DNA of 64,000 nt from SZUA-545 sp050297855 (GTDB lineage: Bacteria > Campylobacterota > Campylobacteria > Campylobacterales > SZUA-545), in the NCBI GenBank assembly GCA_050297855.1, contig JBNKTC010000006.1, positions 1-64,000 on the forward strand, given 5' to 3'. The position numbers and the translations under genes are program-made. Of the stretch, positions 1 through 6,949 are shown piece by piece; within the stretch, counting starts at the first letter, position 1, and each line of letters starts with the position of its first letter. The notes beneath the pieces are model-generated. The model saw nothing but the letters and a program-made list of their open reading frames with translations. It made no database searches and had not been told where the DNA came from.

Positions 1-919
1 CAACAACAATGCCCTGGAAACAGCCAACACCCTGGGACACGAGGCAAGCCACTATCTTGAAGACAAAGGAGCCATAGAGAACAAAGGCTCCCAGGAACTA
101 AACGAAGAGTACGCGAACATCATGGGAGCAGCCAGCAGCGAGTACCTCGGCTTTAACTACTCCAACCAAACAGGAAATGAATATACAACGGGAGACAATA
201 ACAACCATGTCGGGAACGGGATGACAACGTCAGTGTTTAATCCGGTTTCGGTACAGGATAATACGCAGCTGTATCTGAATGCGGATGGGATGGGGCAGGC
301 GGAGTATAGGACTACTATTTATGCCAGACCGGTTGCAGGGACTGGAGCGGTGCATTTATTTGGTGTGGTGGATCAAAGAGAGGACGGACAACCAGACATG
401 ATTTTTTCACTAAGTGGTGAAAAGGTATTTGCTACTGGCGGTACTCCAGGAGTTGTTATAGAGGAATTAGGTAATGTTGATGCCAGTAAAGATAAGGATT
501 CACATACAATAGAAAAAGATAAAGCTTATTTACTAAGTGGATATACAGATAAACAGGTGATAAACGTACCAGAAGGTAAAACACAAACTGAGTTCGATAA
601 TCAAATCCTGAAAAATGCACAGAATTATGATACTCAGAAAAATCAATATCCAAATATTCTTCAAACTGTAGCAGGTGCTGTTACGGTTAATATAGGGGAT
701 AAAAATAATCCAAGTTCAAACAGTAGGAATAGTAATACATTTATAGATAATACGGTTGAACAAGCCGGTGGCCAAATAAAAGATTTCGACGGAGCAGTAT
801 TTCAAAACTCTATGGAGAATGCAGAAAAAAGTTATGAGCAAATTAATAAATTTATAAACGCTCCACAAGAAAATATTGATCGCGAAATCCGGGAATATCA
901 AGGATTTAAGGATAATTAG
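1..919 (+). CDS. C-terminal end of a filamentous haemagglutinin/CdiA-like effector (5' partial)
   Basis: The reading frame is open from the left edge (frame starting at base 2), so the protein begins outside the window. The visible part starts with a region carrying an HExxH motif (LGHEASH), common in the pre-toxin region of haemagglutinin-repeat effectors. It continues into a tail of about 200 residues. That tail contains GTGAVHLFGVV and, about 130 residues later, NSNTFID followed by AGG. A spaced His and N-S-N-T/S-F pair resembles permuted papain-like amidase/peptidase domains found as effector tips; this is inference. Base composition falls sharply within the gene: about the first 400 bases match the GC-rich core, while the tail is AT-rich, as expected for an exchangeable toxin tip. 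A membrane-protein ORF starts overlapping its stop. Activity and target are unknown. Confidence 0.6.
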   Translation, partial: NNNALETANTLGHEASHYLEDKGAIENKGSQELNEEYANIMGAASSEYLGFNYSNQTGNEYTTGDNNNHVGNGMTTSVFNPVSVQDNTQLYLNADGMGQAEYRTTIYARPVAGTGAVHLFGVVDQREDGQPDMIFSLSGEKVFATGGTPGVVIEELGNVDASKDKDSHTIEKDKAYLLSGYTDKQVINVPEGKTQTEFDNQILKNAQNYDTQKNQYPNILQTVAGAVTVNIGDKNNPSSNSRNSNTFIDNTVEQAGGQIKDFDGAVFQNSMENAEKSYEQINKFINAPQENIDREIREYQGFKDN

Positions 920-1595
920 TGAATGTTTTTTTAGTCTTTGAAAATCATCCTACAAAGAAAGTTTTTTTTCTTTTTTGGCCATTTCTTCTTTGTTTGTCAA
1001 GTTTTATTGTCGTATTAATGTTAAATGATATTTATACGGAACTTCCTCTGGCAGGACCAAAGTGGGCAATATATACTTCTATTGTCGGAGGAATGATTAT
1101 TTTGTTTTCTTTCGAAGTTTTACAACCCTTAATATTATATATATTTACAAAAAAATATATAAATAATCGTGGAAGATTTTTTATTTTTTATTTTTTATTT
1201 TTTATTTTTTATTTTTTGTTTTTTGTTTTTTATTCAAGGGGAACATCCACTACTTGCCTTTTCAAAAAAGTATCTCAGGTATAGTTTTTGATATTTTGAC
1301 AATCTTGTTTATATTTGAATATATTGTTAGTTGTATTGAAAAGAATAGAATAGTATTTAGATATTTTTTTGCGTTTTTAGCACCTATTTCAGATGTATTG
1401 ATTTCATTAGTGACATATGATCATGGACTAATTTATACAATTCTATTTAGATATAGCGAAGATTTCTATAAGGATAATTTATTTTTGGTGTCTTTTCTCT
1501 TTATGTTATTACAGTTAGCCGTAGAATTTGTATATTTGAAGAAAGAAAGACAAGATGTGGAAACCAAGGTTCCAGGTGACAGTAATAGTATATAA
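919..1595 (+). CDS. AT-rich multi-pass membrane protein, split by a heptamer repeat (off phase as sequenced)
   Basis: The first part runs 919-1284 from a GTG overlapping the upstream stop. It encodes about 85 residues with three hydrophobic segments and then enters a T-rich tract. Downstream, the frame open from 1167 to 1595 encodes a further 110 or so residues with two to three more hydrophobic segments (ISGIVFDILTILFIF and LVSFLFMLLQLAVEFVY). As sequenced the two halves are in different frames and the first ends at 1284. The break lies exactly at an 8-unit heptamer tract, so one more unit, or two fewer, would fuse them into a protein of roughly 225 residues with five or six membrane segments. 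Position directly after an effector tip suggests an immunity or accessory role, but no family is recognised. Confidence 0.55.
1176..1231 (+). repeat. Heptanucleotide simple-sequence repeat, 8 units
   Basis: Six ATTTTTT units (1176-1217) are followed by two GTTTTTT units (1218-1231). A 7-base unit changes the reading frame by one for each unit gained or lost. The tract lies inside the coding region of the membrane protein at 919-1595, exactly where its frame breaks. It encodes a Phe/Ile/Tyr/Leu-rich hydrophobic stretch in any frame, so it could be tolerated within a membrane helix. This is the arrangement of a slipped-strand contingency locus. Confidence 0.85.
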
Positions 1596-1617
1596 ATAGC
1601 CATAATAAGGATGACTC

Positions 1618-1725
1618 GCCAACGCCACCCGGGATGAGAACGGCAACCTCATAGACCAGGGCAACCTCGCCCTCACCACCGGCAGCCTGGTCACCGAAAA
1701 CACAGGAGAACATCAAAACAGGGGT
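1618..1725 (+). pseudogene. Fragment of haemagglutinin-repeat effector gene
   Basis: After the AT-rich membrane ORF the composition switches abruptly to GC-rich. The frame beginning at 1618 reads NATRDENGNLIDQGNLAL and then TTGSLVTENTG, a Gly/Asn-rich style typical of haemagglutinin-repeat proteins. There is an in-frame stop just upstream (1612-1614) and no start codon with a binding site. The piece is cut short by the transposase-associated repeats that begin near 1721. It looks like displaced 3' effector sequence, comparable to the scrap at 3076-3381. Confidence 0.5.
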
Positions 1726-1779
1726 CAGGTATCAAAAACAGGGGTCACAAAACAGGGGTCAGGTATCAAATATAAAGTT
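1721..1779 (+). repeat. Tandem copies of the transposase left-end sequence
   Basis: GGGGTCAGGTATCAAA occurs at 1721-1736, a shortened GGGGTCA at 1741-1747 and a full, extended copy at 1755-1779. Each is preceded by an A-rich AAACA. The reverse complement of the extended copy recurs at 2566-2590 at the end of the transposase gene. Confidence 0.8.
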
Positions 1780-1824
1780 TTAGCCAAGCAGTTCTAAAAT
1801 ATAAAAAACAACAGAGGGATAGAT

Positions 1825-2586
1825 TTGCCAAGAAGACCGAGAGTGGAAGAGGCCGGATATCATCACATCATAAACCGAGGAGTGGCAAGAGGTAATATAT
1901 TTTTAAAAGACGAGGATTATGAAACCTTTTTGGAAATAGTCCAAACCGCAAAAGAGCGGTATGAATTCATCCTTCACTCGTTTTGTCTGATGCGAAACCA
2001 TTACCACCTGCTGATCGAAACAAAACACAACAATCTCTCTTTGATAGCCAGACAGATCAATTCAAAATACGCCCAATACTTCAACAGGGAATACAAAAGG
2101 GTAGGGCCTTTATGGCAGGGAAGATTTAAAAACTATTTTGTTTATGACGAAGCCTATCTCTATATCCTCTTTAGGTATATCGAACAAAACCCGATAGCGG
2201 CAAATGTGACAAAAGAGATCGGAGAATACAGATGGTGTGCTTCGACTTTCGTTTTAAACAATAAGCACCCGAACCTGATAGAGGGCACGGAACTCGTCAA
2301 TAAAGAATTATTGGAACTCGTAGGCAAAAGTCTAAACGATAACGAACAAGAAAAACTGGAAGCCTTACAAAAAAGCAAATATCAAAAAACCGACAATGAA
2401 ACGGTAAGACTAAAGCAGATAGGATTGGAAGAACATTTCAAGAAGTATGAAAACAAAAAAGAGAGGAACAAGAGGATCATGAGCGCTTTTAAAGACGGGT
2501 ATACGCAGAGTGAAATTGCCAGATACTTGGGAATTTCAGGAGCAGGAGTCTCGTATGTCATCAATAACTTTAAATTTGATACCTGA
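1825..2586 (+). CDS. REP-associated tyrosine transposase (Y1_Tnp/TnpA_REP family)
   Basis: This 253-residue protein begins with MPRRPRVEEAGYHHIINRG, the typical opening of RAYT/TnpA_REP proteins. It carries the HUH motif as NHYHLL near residue 60 and a Tyr-containing helix (INSKYAQYFNREY) followed by GPLWQGRFK, as in IS200/IS605-related Y1 transposases. The C-terminus (SEIARYLGISGAGVSYVI) looks like an added helix-turn-helix. Members nick and rejoin single-stranded DNA at REP-like hairpins. The start is TTG at 1825, supported by an AGAGGG binding site 7 bases upstream. The frame is intact, so it may be active. Its own gene end forms part of the right inverted repeat. Confidence 0.85.
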   Translation: MPRRPRVEEAGYHHIINRGVARGNIFLKDEDYETFLEIVQTAKERYEFILHSFCLMRNHYHLLIETKHNNLSLIARQINSKYAQYFNREYKRVGPLWQGRFKNYFVYDEAYLYILFRYIEQNPIAANVTKEIGEYRWCASTFVLNNKHPNLIEGTELVNKELLELVGKSLNDNEQEKLEALQKSKYQKTDNETVRLKQIGLEEHFKKYENKKERNKRIMSAFKDGYTQSEIARYLGISGAGVSYVINNFKFDT

Positions 2587-2590
2587 CCCC
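2566..2590 (-). repeat. Right inverted end of the transposase unit
   Basis: These 25 bases are the reverse complement of 1755-1779 with one mismatch. They include the last codons and the stop codon of the transposase gene. Just beyond lie three near-copies of TATCCTTT (2591-2617). Confidence 0.75.
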
Positions 2591-2663
2591 TATCCTTTAT
2601 CCTTTTTATCCTTTCAGGTGAGAAACAATATGTTCCAAATACAACAGTACCAGGGATGCTTCC

Positions 2664-3110
2664 ATGACAAAAATAAAAACATTTTTTTATGTTTATGTAT
2701 TTATGACTATCCCCATTTTTTTTGCACATGCATTTGATTTTATTATTTTTAAAATCTGTACATTTTATTTATCAATATATGAACAGGTATTTGGTTATAA
2801 ATATATTTATAGATTTGGGGATTCGTTAGAATGGTATTCTATGGTCATGGATACATTATTTATATCATTGTTTCCCAATTTAATATTGTTTTTTATAAGT
2901 TATAGAATATATAAAAAGACCAGTAGGATTTTATTATTTTTTACTCCGATTTTTATCGTTTGGTTTATTAATACATATAATAATGTAATGTTATTTACTG
3001 ATTTCAAGCCAAATATATATGATGTTTTGGTGTTATATTCGATTATGGTTTCACCTTATATCATTGTTCTTTTAATACGGAGTAGTAAACGGAGCCCGCA
3101 CGACCGATGA
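2664..3110 (+). CDS. AT-rich orphan membrane protein, 3' end disrupted
   Basis: The 148-residue ORF has four strongly hydrophobic segments, beginning with FFYVYVFMTIPIFFAHAFDF, and markedly AT-rich codons unlike the flanking core genes. ATG at 2664 follows an AGGGA about 9 bases upstream. Its last eight residues (SKRSPHDR) are encoded by GC-rich haemagglutinin-derived DNA read in another frame, so the native C-terminus was probably replaced by recombination near 3080. It has the same context as the membrane ORF at 919-1595: an AT-rich membrane protein followed by an effector scrap. It may be an orphan immunity-type gene; no family is recognised. Confidence 0.45.
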   Translation: MTKIKTFFYVYVFMTIPIFFAHAFDFIIFKICTFYLSIYEQVFGYKYIYRFGDSLEWYSMVMDTLFISLFPNLILFFISYRIYKKTSRILLFFTPIFIVWFINTYNNVMLFTDFKPNIYDVLVLYSIMVSPYIIVLLIRSSKRSPHDR

Positions 3111-3381
3111 AAACGGCCAAAGCGTGATCGTCCAGAACTACGACCCCAGACAGGTCGATAACCCGGATGTAGACAAAGTGGCACTCAGCCCGTCCGATAC
3201 CGCCCAGAACGTAACGAACCTGGGCCATGAAAACCAATTCTCCTTCGCCCTGGACAACTACAACCTCGGGGAGATGAATACGGGAAGCGCAGCTCAGGAT
3301 GCGGCCTATATCAATGCGAACCGGAACAATCCGACGACACAGGCGAAAATAAAGGGGACGGGCAACTTTAAAACAGGGTGA
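3076..3381 (+). pseudogene. Fragment of CdiA/haemagglutinin-like effector C-terminal region
   Basis: The frame from 3076 reads NGARTTDENGQS and continues through VQNYDPRQVDNPDVDKVALS to an NLGHENQF segment, then stops at 3379-3381. The LGHE segment corresponds to LGHEASH in the effector at the left edge, but the second His of HExxH is absent. There is an in-frame stop at 3073-3075 and no plausible start with a binding site before the internal ATG-less stretch, so this is a remnant. The boundary with the AT-rich membrane ORF at about 3080 is a clear composition break. Confidence 0.55.
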
Positions 3382-3396
3382 AGACGCATGCTGAGA

Positions 3397-3537
3397 ATGG
3401 CCAGGGGATTAGCGGACAACCAGATATATCATCCCATAAACAGGGGTAACGGACGAGAAGCCGTGTTTCATGAGAAGTTAAAGCCGCCTATCTGTGCGTG
3501 GAATTTCCTTTTGAAACATAAAATGAATGTGCTATGA
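3397..3537 (+). pseudogene. Truncated REP-associated transposase (N-terminal stub)
   Basis: A 46-codon frame starts MARGLADNQIYHPINRGNG and continues REAVFHEK, matching the beginning of Y1 transposases (compare YHHIINRG in the intact copy at 1825). After about 28 residues the similarity ends and the frame terminates at 3537 without the HUH or Tyr motifs. The sequence belongs to a different subgroup from the intact copy, so it marks a separate, decayed insertion. Confidence 0.6.
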
Positions 3538-3538
3538 T
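3511..3538 (+). promoter_or_regulatory. Putative sigma-70 promoter for the LysM protein gene
   Basis: TTGAAA at 3511-3516 and TATGAT at 3533-3538 are separated by 16 bases. They lie about 50 bases upstream of the ATG at 3588. The hexamers overlap the tail of the transposase remnant. Confidence 0.45.
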
Positions 3539-3587
3539 GTTTCCTATGTAACTGCTTTCTCGTAAACGACAGTCAAAGGAGCGCTTA

Positions 3588-4244
3588 ATGGCACTCGAAC
3601 CCCGAAACCAGAAGCCCGACCACAGCGGGCTCTATATCATCGCCACGGTTATCGTCATCGCCGCGGTGGCGGCCGTGAGCTATTTCCTCTTCCAGGGAGT
3701 CCAACCCAAAAAATTCACCCCTCCGTCCCAGGTGAGCGAGCCTGAACAGGCCGAGGCGTATACGCCGCCGCCGGAACCGGTATACGAACCCGAGCCGGTC
3801 GCGGCACCCGAACCGGAACCTGCACCCGTTGTGGAATCAGCCGCCCAGCCCGAGCCTATAAGATATGTCGACTACACGGTCCGGCGGGACGATATGCTCA
3901 CCCTGATCTCCCGGAACCGGTACGGCACCCGCTACTACTGGCCGCTGATCTACCTGCATAATATGGACCTGCTCTCCGACCAGGACGGCTTGACTCCCGG
4001 CATGGTGCTCAGTATCCCCGACAGGGTCGATCCCGATAATGCCCTCCACATGGAGCAGCTCAATAAAGGGTATATCGCCGCCTACCGCAACTATAAAAAA
4101 TGGGGCAGGAACAACAAAGCCCACTGGCTGCTCTATGCCGCCTACCGCTATGTCAACCCCGATATCCTGCAGCAGTATCACCGCGATATCGACCCGCTGG
4201 ATGTCGTCAAAGTCGAAGAGTATATCGCACGATTCAAGCCGTGA
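3588..4244 (+). CDS. Membrane-anchored LysM-domain protein
   Basis: This 218-residue protein has one N-terminal membrane helix (residues about 14-35) and no cleavable signal. A Pro/Glu/Val-rich linker follows (about 45-92), then a LysM domain (about 96-143, starting YTVRRDDMLTLIS) and a C-terminal helical region of about 75 residues. LysM modules bind N-acetylglucosamine polymers, so it probably spans from inner membrane to peptidoglycan. From the LysM onward it is clearly paralogous to the end of the HU-TM-LysM protein at 16060-17178, sharing WPLI, GY-x-x-AY and an I-x-R-F/Y-x-P ending. ATG at 3588 follows AAAGGAG at 3575-3581. Confidence 0.8.
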   Translation: MALEPRNQKPDHSGLYIIATVIVIAAVAAVSYFLFQGVQPKKFTPPSQVSEPEQAEAYTPPPEPVYEPEPVAAPEPEPAPVVESAAQPEPIRYVDYTVRRDDMLTLISRNRYGTRYYWPLIYLHNMDLLSDQDGLTPGMVLSIPDRVDPDNALHMEQLNKGYIAAYRNYKKWGRNNKAHWLLYAAYRYVNPDILQQYHRDIDPLDVVKVEEYIARFKP

Positions 4245-4253
4245 TACGCTCTG

Positions 4254-4288
4254 CTCTTTTACCCTTCCGGAGCCAGCGGGTAAAAGAG
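4254..4288 (+). terminator. Long inverted repeat, possible terminator or attenuator
   Basis: CTCTTTTACCC (4254-4264) and GGGTAAAAGAG (4278-4288) form a perfect 11-bp stem with a 13-base loop just after the LysM gene. There is no T-run downstream, and the next start codon is only 22 bases away. It could therefore be a terminator or a translational control hairpin for the following gene. Confidence 0.45.
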
Positions 4289-4310
4289 ACGCTATGGTAA
4301 ACTCTCGGCC

Positions 4311-6938
4311 ATGAAAAAACTCCTTTTGATCCTTTTGTGCAGTGTGATGCTGTATGCCGGCCATGTGACCCGTTCGGACGGGGAGTACCGGGTGGTCGCG
4401 GCCAAAAACACAGAGATCATCTACTCCGACAGTTACGCGAAGGATGCCCGTACCGTCCTATCCCTCATCGACGTCCTGAACGCCGATTACGAGAAGCAGT
4501 ACGGGTTTGAACTGGACGAAACGCTCAAGATCGTCCTCGCCTCTCCCAACAACCAGATCGCCAACGCCTTCTCCAACCCCGTGCTGAACAACACCGACGT
4601 CTTCTATAACGCCGGGGCGAGCAAAGTGGACTACTTCGCTTCCAAATCGTGGCTGAAGACCCTGATGATCCATGAACTGGCCCACACCTACCAGATCAGC
4701 GCCAAGGACTCCAAGGTCTCCCGCCGTCTGCACCGGGTCTTCGGCAGCAACTACCTTCCCATCCTCCCGGGCGTCCCGCTGCCCCTGTTTACCTATCCCA
4801 ACCTGCTCATCCCAACCTTTATGCTCGAGGGCAACTCGGTCCTGAACGAATCGCGCTTCGGCAACGGCGGACGCCTCTACAGCGGGCGGACCAAGGCCCT
4901 TTTTTACAGCCTGCTCAAAGCGGGAAAGCTCGATATTACCCGGATGAAAAACGATCACCTCGACTTCCCCTATACCGAGGAGAAGTATATCGTCGGGGGC
5001 TATTTCTCCCTCTACCTGGATATGACCTACGGGACCGAGCGGGTCAACGAGTTTTTTAAGATCCACTCCGGCCACTATATCAATCCCCTGCGCTTTAGCA
5101 GCTCCTTTGTCATGACGTTCGGCAAGACCTATGAGATGATCTTCCGGGACTTCCTGGAGTACTTTACCCCAGAAGCGGAGGCGATGCACTATATGGAGGG
5201 GAGGGAAGTGGGCTTCAGCAAAGTCTACTGCGAGATGAACCGCGACAGAGAAAAGCTGCTCTTTATGACCAGCGACCGGGTCTCCCGCCCGGTGCTGCAC
5301 ACCCTCCGCCGCAAGGACGGGGCACTGGAGGAGAGAAGCGGGAGCTGGGGGCTTGGCAAACCCTTTGAGATCGGGGGACGCATCTATACCGCGACCAATG
5401 CCTACACATCCTATGACCGGATCGAGTTCGCGCTGTTTGACGAAGGGCTCGATCCCCTCAGAGGGACCCGTTCGCACTACGTGATGGAGCAGGGGCCGGG
5501 AATGCTGCTCTATTTCGATATGGAAAACTCATTCGACGAACCGGCCCTCTACAAAAACGGCCGTTATCTTGGCAAGGCCAACTCATCGGCCGTGACGGAC
5601 GGGGCGGGACGGGTCTACTATTTTGTCCAGGAGGGGAAGAAGCGGACGCTTTACCGCGATACGGATCCGCTCTTTACAATGGAGGGCTACTGGGCCAAAC
5701 CGGTGGACGTGGTCGGCGGAAGCGTCTATTTTATCGCTTCGACGCGCTACGGGGCGTCGCTTTTTGCCTACGAGGGGGGAAAGGTGTGGCGCGTCATCCG
5801 TGCCGATAATATCGTCGACGCACGGATGATCAACACCTCCCAGTTTCTGGCCGAGACCCTGGAAGCGGACGGCTACCACTACCGCCTCGGGCGGGTCGAC
5901 CCGGCGCTGGATATGCCGATCAATGTCGTCTACCCCTTCGAGTACCGCAGGGAGACGGAGTTTTTCGACTACCGGCTCAAGCCGATGGGCAAACCGGAGA
6001 CCTACGGGGAGCTGGCGTGGATGGAGTATACGATGCTCTACCCCTACTACCAGTTCAACAGTGAAGGGAACGACCTGCTGATCCTGAGTGCCGAGCTCTC
6101 CGACCCGCTCTATTTCAACAGTGTCACGGCCGGGCTATACTACGATATCAATTCAACGGTCTACCGCCTGGGATACCGGAACGACCGCTACCGCATCGCC
6201 TTCGGCTTCGGGGGGTATAAGATCGAAGAGGACGACCGGCCCGAAAACAGCCGGGATTACGGGGCCTATGCTTTTGCGGAACTGCCTCTGTATCAGCAGG
6301 GGCGCGGGAGTCTCAGCCTGGAGGCGATGGGGTACCAGGATGACGAGATCGAAGATAAAAACCCCCTGATCCTGCGGCTTCGCCACACCTATGCCGAACA
6401 GTACGGCATGGCGATGGACTATAACTTCCTCTCCGATTTCGCCCTCTACGGCAAGAGCGACCGGGATGAGCGCATCTACGGCGGGGCGTACCGTTTCGGG
6501 TACGATCTGGGGTGGGAATCCTTCGTATCCCTGGACGGGAAATACACCAAATCCAGCGAGTACGGGGTCAGACTCTCCAGTGATCTGGACGTGTACGAAG
6601 ATGTGACGGATTTCCGTCTCCTGGGTCTTGATTACAGTTACCGTGCCAATAGAATAAGTAAACTTGGGGTAGGATTAGAGAAAGTGATAAATATCGGTCA
6701 CTATTTTTTATATTTCCCCCTTTCGGTACGGAGGGAGTCTCTGTTTATGCGCTATGAGAGTGTCGAACTCGAAGGACTGAGCGGACGGACGATGACGATA
6801 AACGAGACGGTTTATGGAATGAATTTTGATTTCCTTTTTATCCATAAGCTGCCGTTTATGGCATCGCTCAAATATGTAAAGAATAGTGAGTCTGAAAATG
6901 ACTATCAGATCTTTTTTGATATCGGATATAGGTTTTGA
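4311..6938 (+). CDS. Secreted metalloprotease-like domain fused to an outer-membrane beta-barrel
   Basis: The 875-residue protein starts with a signal peptide (residues 1-17, ending MLYAG). A zinc metallopeptidase-type domain has HELAH at 121-125 and a downstream MLEGNS with Glu173 that could be the third ligand, a gluzincin (peptidase MA) pattern. A middle region (about 310-560) has repeated beta-rich segments such as GAGRVYYFVQEGKKRTLYR, compatible with a propeller. The last 300 residues alternate polar/hydrophobic and aromatic residues and end in IGYRF, the terminal-Phe signature of outer-membrane barrels. A surface or periplasmic protease anchored by its own barrel is inferred. It may lead the cluster continuing with the overlapping diguanylate cyclase gene. 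Confidence 0.65.
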   Translation: MKKLLLILLCSVMLYAGHVTRSDGEYRVVAAKNTEIIYSDSYAKDARTVLSLIDVLNADYEKQYGFELDETLKIVLASPNNQIANAFSNPVLNNTDVFYNAGASKVDYFASKSWLKTLMIHELAHTYQISAKDSKVSRRLHRVFGSNYLPILPGVPLPLFTYPNLLIPTFMLEGNSVLNESRFGNGGRLYSGRTKALFYSLLKAGKLDITRMKNDHLDFPYTEEKYIVGGYFSLYLDMTYGTERVNEFFKIHSGHYINPLRFSSSFVMTFGKTYEMIFRDFLEYFTPEAEAMHYMEGREVGFSKVYCEMNRDREKLLFMTSDRVSRPVLHTLRRKDGALEERSGSWGLGKPFEIGGRIYTATNAYTSYDRIEFALFDEGLDPLRGTRSHYVMEQGPGMLLYFDMENSFDEPALYKNGRYLGKANSSAVTDGAGRVYYFVQEGKKRTLYRDTDPLFTMEGYWAKPVDVVGGSVYFIASTRYGASLFAYEGGKVWRVIRADNIVDARMINTSQFLAETLEADGYHYRLGRVDPALDMPINVVYPFEYRRETEFFDYRLKPMGKPETYGELAWMEYTMLYPYYQFNSEGNDLLILSAELSDPLYFNSVTAGLYYDINSTVYRLGYRNDRYRIAFGFGGYKIEEDDRPENSRDYGAYAFAELPLYQQGRGSLSLEAMGYQDDEIEDKNPLILRLRHTYAEQYGMAMDYNFLSDFALYGKSDRDERIYGGAYRFGYDLGWESFVSLDGKYTKSSEYGVRLSSDLDVYEDVTDFRLLGLDYSYRANRISKLGVGLEKVINIGHYFLYFPLSVRRESLFMRYESVELEGLSGRTMTINETVYGMNFDFLFIHKLPFMASLKYVKNSESENDYQIFFDIGYRF

Positions 6939-6949
6939 CCGGGGCGGAA

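Larger units (their letters stand above)
1721..2590 (+). mobile_element. REP-associated tyrosine transposase unit with inverted ends
   Basis: The unit contains a Y1-type transposase gene (1825-2586) bracketed by an inverted repeat. The left copy is 1755-1779 and the right copy 2566-2590; 24 of 25 bases pair, with core GGGGTCAGGTATCAAAT. Further partial copies of the left end lie at 1721-1736 and 1741-1747. The right end overlaps the last codons, and the TGA stop lies inside the conserved ACCTGACCCC. The unit interrupts haemagglutinin-derived sequence. No target-site duplication is evident, as expected for HUH single-strand transposition. Confidence 0.7.

Noticed and set aside
1176..1231. Reading the frame break as a plain sequencing error in a homopolymer-like tract
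   Set aside because: The break coincides with a regular 7-base repeat made of eight clean units, and a single-base error would not be needed to explain it; the possibility remains and long-read counts would settle it.
1721..1779. CRISPR-like array
   Set aside because: Only two full and one partial copy with very short, irregular gaps, and the sequence matches the transposase end.
3124..3381. Independent small gene inside the effector scrap
   Set aside because: It has no ribosome site and the same frame is open and similar in style further upstream to 3076, so it is better read as part of a remnant.
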